A DNA stretch of 64,000 bases from the NCBI GenBank assembly GCA_034336665.1, contig CM067592.1:42995761-43059760 (forward strand), given 5' to 3'. Of the stretch, positions 11,758-23,536 are shown in pieces. The notes under the pieces were generated by a model. The model saw nothing but the letters and a program-made list of their open reading frames with translations. It did no database searches and was not told the DNA's origin. Each line of letters opens with the position of its first letter. Position 1 is the first letter of the stretch. The position numbers were made by a program, and so were the translations under genes. This DNA is from Luscinia megarhynchos. Its lineage: Eukaryota > Chordata > Aves > Passeriformes > Turdidae.

Positions 11758-13438
11758 ATCTAGTTTAGCTCTTTCTTATTAATCTGATAAAATGAAACAC
11801 AGTGGAAAATATGAAATAAATGTAGTATTAAAAAGCAGAATGAGTAATTGCCTTAAGAATGAATGTAATTCTGGCATCACCTTGTCAGCTCTTTGGTGCT
11901 GTCTGAAAGATAGACACAATTTAACTACTTAAGAGATCTATAGAAAATTAAAGAAAAGAAGAGCTGATGCTGATCCATGTCAACAGCAGAGCTTTGAAAA
12001 TGAAAATGTTCACACACATCAGACCTGACCTGGCATCTCCATGAGAAGGAATGGGGCAGCAAGCAGTGCACAACACTCATGAGGTGTTGTGGACAGAGCT
12101 GCCAAACCAGTCCTGAATTAAAGAACTCTGCCTCAAAAATACCATCTGTTCTTAAAAATCTGAATATTTTAGTGAACAGGGGAACAGGGCTGCTAAAAAA
12201 CCTGCAACATCCTTCAAATGCACACATCATATATTCAGACTAAACTGTCATCAAATAATAAAACTGCGATTAAAACAGGAGACAGTGAAAAACAGCTAAA
12301 GGAACAAATGGCTGCAGAATAAGAGAGGGCCCAGTGTTCACAAGTTTTTGTGAAACCTGCAAATAAATATGTTTATATTTTTACAATAATGTAGACCTGG
12401 AAAGTTTTTATGTGATGCCAGATTAGCAGAACATCAGTTATAAGCTATCAAAGATATAAAGCTAGATAAATTAAAGTTTTGCCTACCTGGCACTCGCTCT
12501 GCATAAGTATTCATCTCCTGATACTTAGAATGTCTGTTCCAGGTCAGAAGTGTGGTCAACTGCAAAGGGCCCTGTCCTGAGTGAGCCAGATATCAGTTAC
12601 ACAGTCTGGAGCAAATGCAAAGCCTTAGAGAGTTAATCTTGGATAGGTATTCCTCTTTCAATTCAAACAACTAGATAATCCAAGATTTACCCCGTATGCA
12701 TAAACTCCTTGAGAAAGTGGGGCTTGCCAGTTATATTCAGTAGGTAATTTGATCCATCACTTTACATTAGAGCTGGGATTAGATGAGAGGCTTTCCAGTG
12801 TGCACATGCTAACTAATGGTTTGGCTTACAGTAAGAGTACAAAAAAGCTGTTTAGCGCTGGGTATTTATGTAAATATGTATTTTATTATGCTCTCTTTTG
12901 GACTCCTCCAAAGTGGCTTAAGTTGAACAGCTCAAAGGCATTTTTCCTTGAAATTTAATAACCCACAAAAATAGTTAGGGAAGAATAATGATGGCCCATT
13001 AAATGCGTACCTGAGCGTATTTGACAGTAAGTTCCCTGTGTTGACAGGTCCCCAGAGCACAGAGCTCATAAGTGGATTGTACACATAAAGTGTGGTGTGG
13101 CTGCAGCAGACAGGCAGCCAAACTGCCTTGAATGCTCAGTGGAGGCACGAAAGGTTATGCTGGAGAGCAACTGAGCTTTTGTTGGCTAATTAAACAATCA
13201 TGCTGTAACAGAGCAAAACAAATTAAGGAAGGGAAATATAAGACAGGGGCAGGGTTGAAATAGCAGTGTCAGCTGGAAAGCTGTCGCACAGAGCGTTGAC
13301 TGATGTGACAGGGATGTTAACAGACTCCAAGATTTAAAGGTATTAAGGCATCACTTCACAAAACCTTGCAGTGTCTAATCTGTTTACAAAAGTGGCCTCT
13401 TAAGGCGCTCACTTTTTTAAAAAAAATTCCTTACCCAT
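11758..13438. other. Non-coding DNA, nothing recognised
   Basis: The longest frame is 101 codons on the minus strand (11925-12230) with no recognised domain. The stretch 13180-13240 has several TTAATTA/AATTAA-like AT motifs, but no defined element can be called. Confidence 0.55.
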
Positions 13439-13630
13439 TGTTATGGAAACTTCCCAGTGGCCTTTGATGGGACTCTGGCAGTCGCAGTCCCAGTGTCAGA
13501 CTGTCCCTGCTGGGACTGCAGCCCCTTCACAAGCAGCTCTGAGCCCAGGGCAGCCCCGCTTGTGAGCCCCACTCACGGTCAGAGGAGAGTTCCAAGGGCA
13601 GAGCCTCAGATGTGTCACTCCACAGAACGA

Positions 13631-13636
13631 TTTATT
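13631..13636 (-). terminator. Poly(A) signal of the LTR
   Basis: AATAAA on the minus strand, 71 bases from the TATA box, suits the R region of a short-R LTR. Confidence 0.6.
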
Positions 13637-13707
13637 CACAGTGCAGTAACACACACAGCCCGAGCTGCTGCCTCTGAGGAGGATCCTGAGCAGAGGAACC
13701 CCTGGGC

Positions 13708-13714
13708 TTTTATA
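13708..13714 (-). promoter_or_regulatory. TATA box of the LTR
   Basis: The minus-strand reading is TATAAAA in a GC-rich context. It lies upstream, in LTR sense, of the poly(A) signal, so it probably marked the U3/R boundary of the ancestral promoter. Confidence 0.6.
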
Positions 13715-13968
13715 CCCTCACAGTCCGAGCTGCACCAAGTCTCAAATCCCCAAACCTCGCTCTTCCCCCCGAGCCCTCGGCTCCTGCTGTGTCTCCATGT
13801 CCCTTCCCCTGGCTGGTGCCACTGCTCTTGGTGCTCTTTGCTGTGCAAAGGGTGAGCAGCTCACAGCTCTTGTCTCTTGAGCTCTCACTCAGAACTCCAG
13901 CTGCATCTCAATCTGTGTCCTGACTTGCAGCTTGCAAAGCGAGCTACCTGCACCAGGTGTATTCCTCA

Positions 13969-16900
13969 GTACCCATGATGTAAGAGCAGGTACCAGTTGT
14001 CTTTTTTCTTGTTGCTACAGCTGTAGGCATAAAGCTCAGTGTGATGTGCCATGCCTATTCTTGAGAGTGGTCTTTTGGGTTGTGCACACTTGTGGAGAGG
14101 GTGGCTTTGGCAAGCTGTATGAGCTGTCTTGCATAGCACTGCTGCAGGTCAGGGCTTCCTGCAGCATCTTTGTGACTCCTGAGCTTTTGCTGTGTTTGGT
14201 AACATATGGCAGTCCGTGAATTCAGGTTAGCCCTTATGGACATCTTATGTTTGGTGTTTCAGGGCCAATCTTTGTCTTTACTTGAGGTTTAAAGCCATTT
14301 TAATCTCAGTCACAGATTGCATCTTAGATACAATAATGCTTATTATGAAGACAGTTCCCAGTATGGTGCTGCATTGGACAATTTCCCAGGGGCTATTTTG
14401 TTTGCTGGCAATGGTCCCCACTACTGTGCTTCAGCTACTTTTTCATAGGCTCAGGTCTGTAATGCCCTGAAAGTCAAGCACTGGGCTGACCAGGAGGCAA
14501 TAATGTGGGAACTGGGGGAATGCACTGCCCCTCACATCATCTGTGGACAGAGCTCATACACAGAGATTTGAGGTAATCAGACACTTACTGTATCTGGAGT
14601 GCTTCCTACTGTTGAAGAAGTGTAGTTAAGCTATGAATTCATTTATTTGTCAGTACTTTGATATTGTTTATTATAACAGGGGCCAGAGTGGTTTGCTGAA
14701 TTCCAAAAGTAGTTGATGTTTATATGACAAATGGGAGGTGGGCTGAGTAAAGCGACTTCAGAAAAACATTCTCTCAAAGCCATGTTCTCACTCACACTCA
14801 GGCAACACTGCTGTACATAGGCAACATTGTAGTATGCAGGCACCCTTGCTCAGGAGAGCAGCTGCCTTGCCCTCTCCATTTTCTCGGTTACTCCCCCACA
14901 ATTCTAGGCAAAGCTTCTTGTATATTTTATCAGTCTTGATGGCCTTGTACTGTAAATGTTTTATATGGAAAGACATTGCTCTGCCATGGCAGCTGGAAGA
15001 ACAGGAAGGTGCTTAGCAGAGCTGCCATGCTTAAGAGTCTGGGTGAGTCCAGAACAGAAACCCACAGGCTGGGCTGGGAACTGTTGCTGAAATGCTCTGC
15101 CTTTTTTACTGCAGTGCACCCTGCCTTTAAGGGGAAGGAAAGTGCATGCGCACTGTGCTGGCATCACCACAGGAAACTCCTGGGCTGTGCTAGCACAGAG
15201 GTGTCTGCAAAGACTGTGCCTATTCCTGAGGCTGACTGCCACAAGATGCTGCAAGAAACAAGCATTCTGGGCTCACTCCTTGTTCTACACAGAAAATGTT
15301 CTCTGTGGCAAGAAGAGAATCTCCTCCTCTGGAAGGCATTTCTCAGATTTTTCAGGTCTAGTCTCCTGTAGTTTGTTTTCATTTTCTAATTAAATCATTG
15401 TGATGAAATGAGACAATTGTCCCATGTGGGATTTGAATAAGCTAACTCGTGCTTGCCATTAATTAGCTGGGTTTCAGTTCTTGATTTCAAACTATTAAAA
15501 TAATTAAGTTTGTATGAAGGCTTAATCACAGAAAGTAGCTGAATCTTACAGTAATGTCAGTAAGAGTCCCAGCGGGGGACATGTTCCCAGCTAGCTGCTT
15601 CCGAATGTTGCTTCTGGTGACCTGCTCATATGGTTTAATTGGTCTGCACTGAAAGCTGAGGGAAACCAATTAGGACTGCAGAAGTCTGGTACATAGCTGG
15701 GCCCAGCTTAGGGAGTTTTTTCTCACTACAGTTTGTTAGAGAATTTTTCCCTCTGGCCAGCTGCTGAAAAATGGTTTATTCTATATTGGCAGGAACTGAA
15801 ATTCAGGTCACATGCTCATACCCTTGCTATATAAATTTGAACATCTGAAGTCAGGCCTGTGACTAAGAGTAGTGCTGAACCCTTGTTTAAATGAACATAG
15901 AAAACTATGATGACCCAAATCTGAGTAGGGCAAAAAGTGACTGTACCGCATGCTGAGCTGTGACAGTGGCAGTGTCCGAGTCACGAGTGCTAATGTGGAA
16001 TTTAAGTAGCACTTAACATGCTTTCCTGCTCAAAACCCTCCCTTGCTCTGTTCCTGCAGGTAGATCTGTGCCTTGGAAAATTGTGTGTTTTAAAACACTT
16101 CAAGAAGCTTTTCCTGTTTTGAACCAGCTCAGAGAGTATATGCATGCAATATAAACGTGCCACATGGAACTGGACTGGTATTATTAAACACCGGATCTCT
16201 TTGTCCAGGACAGCAGAGTTATTAATCAGCCTGGATGAAGATGGTTTTCCCTGACTTCCTCTGAATTCCTCCATGACTAATAGCTTGGTGACTTAGGAGA
16301 TCAGTTGTCTCAACTCCAGTTGTATTATCTTTTGTGGGTCTAATTGCTTTCCCATTAAAAAAAAAATACTTCTACGTTTTTGACTTAGCTGTAATAAAAA
16401 CATTGGTTCACAAGTCAGGGTTTTATGAGGACATAATTCTAACATACAGACATCTTTTTTTATTGTCTTTTTAGGTTTTCCTTTTTTTCACCAGAATTTT
16501 CCTCCATTTTTGTCTACCCTTCTTCAAGGTACAAGACAAATAAGGCTTTATTGGGGAGATAAATGAAACCGTAGATAATTAAATTGTAGAAAAAATGGGA
16601 GGGGAGTATCTCCTTGCTACTGCATGTTTGCCAGTGCAACACCTCAGTGTAACAATCCAGAAGAAGAGAATCAAAGCAGGAAAGGACCAGAATACAAAGT
16701 AAAACAATGATGAAATAAAAATAGTGTATCTACAAAGGCAAAACCTTGCCATGAACCTTGCTGCACTTGTCCCTGTTTGGAATGAAGGGGGTTTGTAAAT
16801 AGGCAACAAAAATTATCAGAGTTGTGGACACGTCTGCAGGTAGAGGTTGCCGTATATCTGGTTCCAAGTCATAATCCTCAATGGAACAAAGCATCTCAAA

Positions 16901-17140
16901 ATACTTCAGGGTGTCTACTCAGTCTTCGTCACCTTTTAAAACCACGAGAGGACTCTAAGTACCATTAAAAGGAAATCTTCCTTACTCCATAGTTAATGAA
17001 CGTTTGGCACAAGATAATGTTGCACTCACCGACGCAAGAGCAAGGTTGAAAGCTTTCCTTACTAGGAAGGATCCAATCAGTGGAATGGAATTTTATAAAC
17101 CAGTCATTCAGCAAACTTTACACACAGAGACTTGATTAAA
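13969..17140. other. Non-coding DNA; one possible conserved segment
   Basis: The longest open frame is 131 codons (14976-15371, plus), overlapped by others on both strands with no recognised domain. From about 15390 to 15530 several TAATTA/TTAATTAG-like homeodomain-type motifs lie close to a GACAATTGTC palindrome (15412-15421), which resembles a paired SOX site. This is weak evidence for a regulatory segment. Confidence 0.5.
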
Positions 17141-17180
17141 AGATATTTATTATAATTAATAGATGTTTATTATAATTAAT
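17141..17180 (+). repeat. Tandem duplication of a 20-mer
   Basis: AGATATTTATTATAATTAAT at 17141-17160 is followed directly by the same 20 bases with one change (A to G at the fifth base) at 17161-17180. Confidence 0.95.
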
Positions 17181-20100
17181 TCTTTACACTGTCAACGTAA
17201 TACTGGTGGTGCAACACTTTAAATTTCATTACCATGTACACCTCCTCTAAGAAGGTTCTACAGCTTTTTCTTTCTAAGCAAATGTATCTATGTCAGTATA
17301 GGTAAAATCTGCTGAAAAAGCACAGATCAGAAATAGGCAGTATAGCTCTTCTCCCAACCATTGGTGGCATAGTGGTGTTGTTTTACTCGATATTAAAGAG
17401 CAAGTGCTTAAGGAAATAGAGAATGGTACCTGGTCAGCTTTTGTGTGACTTTTTGCTCTCTGTATTTAGGGCTGCTGGAATTATGTTGTATTACTTCATT
17501 ACGGTCTTTCATATATTCTAATGCTGTGCATATGTAGAAACACAGTGCACAGATAAGGGCTTAAGTAGGTTTCAAAGTCCAATTATCTCAATTTGCCAGC
17601 ATTTGGATGGATCTTTCTTGATTTTCTGGTATTTTTGTCTTAGGACCAAACTAAGCTGACCTCTCATGGCATTAGAGCCACGTGTTTCTGGTTGGGAAAG
17701 ATGAAAACAGGGTGTACCTGGTGTCCTTCAGCCACAGCTTATATCTTACCTGCCTTCTTGTACTTACAGGTGGTTAAATCTACTTGCAAAGGACCAATCT
17801 ACAAAATTTGCTGAATAAATTCTATTCCAAATGAACATGCTGGAGTAATACTTTCTACAGAAATGGGGCTGGTCTGAGTCTAGTTCCTAATGTTGCTGGT
17901 GGTGGGACCTAACCTAAATTCATGCCTTATATTTCAGAAAACCTCTTATGCACATGAATGCTGGATTGTTGAGCTTATAATCAAATCTAGGTTTCTCAGG
18001 TGCCTGGAAGGACAAATAAGTGATATATTTATATTCTTATGTAACCCTTTCTGCCTAGCTTTCATTTCTTATCCCTCGAACAGCATTTTTGGATTTTCCA
18101 CTGTTTTTCTGGTAACATTGTTTTTTTCCTTTCTTTCTGAGAAGCTGGGCTGAAAACTACACATTTACCTCTTTAGTTCACAAAATAACTTTACTGGTTG
18201 ATGAAACTGTTTCCATTCCTCTTTGAGGACTTTAAACCAAATCCTCACTTTCCTGGCTTTCAGAACAGACAGTGAAAGACACTTAGACCTGAGCTGCTGA
18301 TAGGTGTTGCACCCATCTGGCCCCTGAAGCCAAACCTGCTGTCAGCCTGGGCTGAGAGACCCAGATGGACTGCAGAGGTCTAGTGACAGGGGAGCTGAAT
18401 AGGGAATACCATGAGAAAGATTTCTGCTGAGACTTCAGCAGGGAGGTGGTCAGGCTTTCTTCACATTGAAAGTGTGCAATGGGAGATGCTTTTCATACTG
18501 AGCTCTCCAGAATCCCTTAAATCTTCCGCTGGTCTTAAATCTTCTTTGCCAGTCTTTTGGGATCATAAAGGGAAATTATTGTTATATTGTGCTTGTTTCT
18601 CTCAGACCTAGCAGAAAAAACATTAAGGAGGGATAGTCCTGCTAGCTGACAGTTATTAATTTCTTATGAGTGTTTTGAAGTCCGGATCATGTGTTTATAT
18701 TCTCAGGCTGTATTATTTTTCCCATGGTTTTTGAGCTCTCCTCGTGTTTTTTTCAGAAGGGTTTCCTCTTAAGCTAAGCCATTATCAGTCATAGAAGAAT
18801 TGTGGCACAGCAGCTGTGCAGCTCATTGCACATCTAAGGCAGGTACCAAAAAGTTTTTCCCATAGACCAGCTAAGCTGTTTTTCCTGAAGAAAAAGATGT
18901 TGCACCTTCAAGTGTTTTGTTGCTATGCTGGACTTCTCTTGCCACAGCATGGATATTCACAGCTATCCACAGCTTGGATAGCTTATCCCAAGAGTGCTGT
19001 TCTCCCTATAACTTCAATGAAAGACATTTAAATGCACTATGATATTAGCAGTATCTGATAAATCTGTTGCAAGACAGGCAGAGCTGCCTATCTGGGTTTA
19101 GCAGAGCAAATAGGCTGGCTTCAAAGAGCTGTAACTGTGGGGAATATAATAACTCTGTGAGGATAAATTCTATGCACAAAATCTGTGTGTCATGAAAAGG
19201 CCCTGCTCTCTCCTGTGCTGAGCAGCCTTCAGGAGAACAAGGTGATCTGCTTTGTCTCTTGAGCAGCTTGAGCTGAAGCAGAATGCTGACCTCCCAGCAC
19301 TGTCCAGCAGAGGACAGGGGCAAGCTGTGCTGGGGCCATGCAATTAGTTTAGGCACTTCATCAGTACCTGCCAGCAGGAGCCACATAGCTGGGAAAGAAA
19401 GCCCTGCACAACTGGGCTACAAAGAAACAGAAAGGCAAAGCCACAGGTATAAGGAGGTGTCTGCCAGATGAAAATATTAGGGTCTGGCTGGGGGCCTGTC
19501 CCAGAAGCAGTTTTTAAGCACTTAGGTCCTCTTCATATTCTGATGGGAGACCAGACTAGCCACTTTTTCATCTCTCTGGGATCAGCTATGAAATCAAGCC
19601 TCTTGCAGGAGGTGAAAATACCACCAGGATTTCACAAGGATATTTTTGGCATGAGACAAACAGTGGTGGATCGTGCAGATTTCCCATGCATGTCCTTCAC
19701 AAATGAGCTGTGGTATGGTGGGAGATAGGGGATGAACAATGCTGGAGACTGCCACATCCTGTTTGTGTCCTGTCTGTGAGAAATGTTGCTTGCATTGCTA
19801 AGGCAGGTAGTCCAATCTGCACCACTGCTGTGAGAAGGCAGTCAACAGCTCCTCTCATAAACCTTGGTGATGACAGCTGCTTTTCACCCAGTAAGCCTGG
19901 GCATGTAACCTGAACCAAAAATGGACTTGCACTAAGCATGCTTTAAACAGGAATCCTATCTAGCTCATTACAGTTGCTGTGGCTAATAATCACTGACAGA
20001 TGTCTAAATAAAACCAGACAACATCAACACAGCAGAGGAGTGGGCGGTGCCTGTGCTCCTTTCGGTGACCAAGCTCCGTGTGTCACTTCAGTAGGGGGGA

Positions 20101-23100
20101 CTGAGCCTGTACTGTGATTATAGATAGCACACCTCTGTTTCTGTTTTGAAGTTTCTCCATATGGGAGTGAAGAGATACTGAAAGCTACCCTAGATTCTCC
20201 AGTCTGTTGCTGGCATTGCTCCCAGAATACAGCCTGCTGAAACTTTGAAATGTTGGAGGAATTGCATATGAAAGTATGAACAACCCCAATAAAAAAAAAT
20301 ACATGTAATTTTTCTTGCAACTAGAACTGAGTGTAATGAAGAGACAAAACTGAAATTATTGAAGATATTTTTGACATGTTGATGTGCTTTAGCTTTAGTC
20401 ATCTGCCTTTACTGTTCATGCACTAGGCTTTGAGAACCAAAGAAATAATAGAAAATGTAGGAAATTGAAATTATGAAGAAAAAAATCAGTTATGAGGGTA
20501 ATCTCCTATTCTTTTTCTCAATTTTTTTTTTGCCAGGGTCTGTGAATTCTACTCATACTGAGATAAGCTAATTGGAAAAAGAGAGGATCGTGATCTTGAA
20601 GATTCACAAAAAACTGTGTCAAAGTACCTCCCTTGATTATAAAATTTTCATTTCTTCAGTTGCTTGATGATATAAATCAGGGTTAGAGAAAAAAGATATG
20701 AAATTCATGCAACTTCCCAAATTTCAAGTTGTGTGTTTGATTGCTATGTCTATAATTTGTGTAAGTAGTCTAAACCACTGTTTAAAGAGGACAAGCACCA
20801 TAATATGGAATAATTCACTGTGGGCATTCAAACACCTTGAAAATCTGTGTGGGCAATTTCAAAAATTCTTGACTTAAGTCAGCTTTAATGAACTCTTTTA
20901 TTAAAGCACTGATTAGTCCTGCTCTGGTGGCAGGAGATAACTAGAAAAGGGCAGCTAGACCTCAAAGCATGAAAGGATCTGGAAACACATTGGAGGTTAG
21001 ACCCAGGAGAAAACTTTAATTGGCTATTTTGCATCCTATCAGATCAATAATCCTCAGTGGTCTAGTTAGAGTGCTGTCGGCTCTGCACTACAAATGCTTT
21101 CAATAACCAATTGGAAAGTGCTGCCAGGTGTGCACACTACAATTGTCCACATTTTTTGTCACTTGCTGGTGGAGTGGCTTTGAATAAATGGTAGAGAACC
21201 CTACTGCCTAGTGATGCATGCAGCAGACTTTAATTAGTTTTGTTAACTAACTCTCAACCTTCTGTATGACTCGTACTTGCTGTAGAAGCTGGCAGAGAAA
21301 CCATCACCTTTCCCACAAATTAATTTTGGCCAGCTTTGGTGCATTACTGTCAGTCCTTAATGTGTGTCTTGAATAGCTTTGCATCGTTCTGCTGGATTAT
21401 AAAAATAGCAGGAGTTTGTTAACGAGACAGCAAATTGAAAAGTGTGGTTATTTTGATATATGATCTCTCAGTGTGGTTGGGTTTTGTTTAATCAGCTAGG
21501 ACAAAGAAAGATGATCAGGAGTAGTAGAAATGCCAGTCAGGTGGCACATAGGTGAAGGCTCTCACAATTAAATGTTATTCAGTGTTGCTTTGTTTTCTAA
21601 AGCTTGCAGTAGTCCAACTCTGAAGACCTAAGCAGAAATGGAAATTGAGTCACCCTCTCCCTGTGTGTGTAATTCCTTTCCTTCTTACTTTGCCAGTAGT
21701 GGAACTAGACCACCTAAACCTAGCAATGACATGTTTGTGCCACATCTGTTCCACCTGTTCAGTACTTGAATGTGAAGCTGAACACCTGAAAGCCTTAAGT
21801 TTCATTTTTTAGGTACCTTAGTGGCTGTTAATTTTATGGTTACCTGTAAGTTGTCAGAGGTTATTAGGATCCTTGAAGGCTGAATTCTGTTCCACATAAT
21901 GCGTAAGGAAGAGATGATCCAGCCACAAAAGTTGTGGTGAGTAGCATGTAGCCTGTAGTTGTTAAAAATTTTGGTATCAACAGTTAGCTTGGAATTGAAC
22001 ACCCATTGTATTTCAAAATCTCACAATTTCTGGAAGTCATATGCCTTGTCCAGCCCTAGGACCTCCTACCATTAGGCCAAATCCTAAATGTTTATGTAGT
22101 ATATCCTCTGAGAATTTGCCACCTGTGAGTCTTACAGAGGAACAGAAACAGAAATGTGCGTGGAAAACCATATAGAAAGCCATATAGAGTATGACATTTT
22201 TCTTATCTAGTTTAGTCTGAAAAGTGCCCATATCTTTCTGGGCTGGTGATTTAGGGAGGAAATAATTGAAAACAGAATTTTTCCTGTTAGAGCTAAATCT
22301 CAACCTTTTGGTTTGTTTCATTACACCAGCAGCTGAAATAAGTATCATTGCATGTGTTAAGAGAACTGTGTCAATACTCATCCCTGGTAGGGAAAGAAAA
22401 TTCCTTTGTTGCATCTTTGATAATTTAGCTTCATTCACAAAAATTGAATCCCCACAAGTTAAATCAATGTAGTTGATTTCCTGTGTCACTCTGCTTTATA
22501 TTTCCCTTCTATTTCAGAATTTACAAGACTGTGTAAAGACTTGGATTTTCTTTCTTTGGCAAATTGCTATTTACACAATCTGATTGAATCAGGAGAAAAA
22601 TTGCTTTCCTAATTATCTGTCTGAGCCACCTATTCAGGCTAAGAAAAATTTTTAGCTTCTTTGAGAAGTAATTAATACTTAATATATTTAAGTAAGTTGG
22701 GAGCTCTCCAAATTACTTTTGCAGAGGTCTGGGAGATGCCTGTCTTTTCTGTTACTTTTTAAAATTTCTGAGAAGGTGCTATGTCTTCCATTCTTGCTTC
22801 TACAACAGAAAAAATTCAGGCAGATCCAATAGTAGTAAAACTGAAAAAACTTAACTGCGAGGCATGGGCTGTATTCTGAGGAAAAAAAAGAGTGTCTATT
22901 GTATACAAAGATCCTCAGAAAGCATTTGGGTGGCAATTTACAAAATCAGATCCAAGAAGGTATCGAGGTATATACATCCTGTATATTCTCCCACAAAAAA
23001 CTTACAAACCTGGATTAGAAGCAAGATGAGCTTATAGAAATCAGCCCTAGGAGTGGACTCCAAGCACACACAGAATAAGGTGGTTAAACAGGACAAGAAG

Positions 23101-23309
23101 AAATAAAGTATTACTGAGTTTTTTGGTGATTGTGGTCTTTGGCTTTTTGTTTGTTTGTTCAGCTCGAGATTTTGTATATGATGTAGACAGGATCTGTGGA
23201 CTCTGTCTCTGATCCTCGGGACTATTCAAGTTTTGGACTATCATTGATAATACCTCTAGTCTAATCTGAATGTGAGAACAAGGATTTAAATAGTTCAAGC
23301 TTTTCTATC
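17181..23309. other. Non-coding DNA, nothing recognised
   Basis: About 6 kb without a named element. The longest frame is 150 codons on the minus strand (22037-22489). It shows no recognised domain and is not flanked by clear gene features. The region 21010-21430 is single-copy-looking with clustered CCAATTGG, ACAATTGT and TTAATTAG motifs. Confidence 0.5.
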
Positions 23310-23366
23310 ACAAAAAACAAACAAACAAACCAACCAAAGAAAACAAAACAGCAACAACAAAAAAAG
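23310..23366 (+). repeat. CAAA/CAA-rich simple repeat
   Basis: Interrupted units of ACAAAC, CCAACC and CAACAA form a low-complexity, A/C-only stretch broken by a few G residues. It resembles a worn microsatellite. Confidence 0.85.
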
Positions 23367-23489
23367 ATCAGAGGTAAAAACTCTTTTGTTCTCACAGACT
23401 GGTGAGAAAATTATGAGACACTTGGATTTTCTAGTAATGGCAAATATACAATTTCCTGGGGGTGCCTGGAGGGGTACTTAGAGGTACCA

Positions 23490-23536
23490 AAATTCCCAGG
23501 ACTCCCAGAATTCCCAGGACCAGGACTCCCAAAATT
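23490..23536 (+). repeat. Short imperfect tandem repeat of AATTCCCAGGACTCCC
   Basis: Units built from AATTCCCAGGAC and CAGGACTCCCA/GA follow one another about three times. The stretch is a local slippage or duplication product with no known family. Confidence 0.8.

Larger units (their letters stand above)
13439..13968 (-). mobile_element. Probable solo LTR of an endogenous retrovirus
   Basis: Read on the minus strand, a GC-richer block carries a TATAAAA box (plus-strand 13708-13714) followed 71 bases later by an AATAAA poly(A) signal (13631-13636). This is the usual U3-R-U5 signal order and spacing of an LTR. About 160-190 bases follow as U5. No internal retroviral coding or primer-binding site is seen at either side, so it would be a solo LTR left by recombination. 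Possible ends are TG at 13439 and CA at 13967-13968. They are flanked by a shared 7-mer TACCCAT (13432-13438 and 13970-13976), but a 7-8 base duplication is longer than the 4-6 bases normal for retroviruses. The body (about 13465-13930) is therefore more certain than the limits. Confidence 0.65.

Noticed and set aside
22037..22489. 150-codon frame on the minus strand
   Set aside because: The product has no recognised motif and there is no promoter or splice evidence. One such frame is expected by chance in 64 kb.
23310..23536. Possible CRISPR-like or satellite array
   Set aside because: The repeats are short, irregular and without spacers of constant size. This is microsatellite and local duplication in a vertebrate-type sequence.
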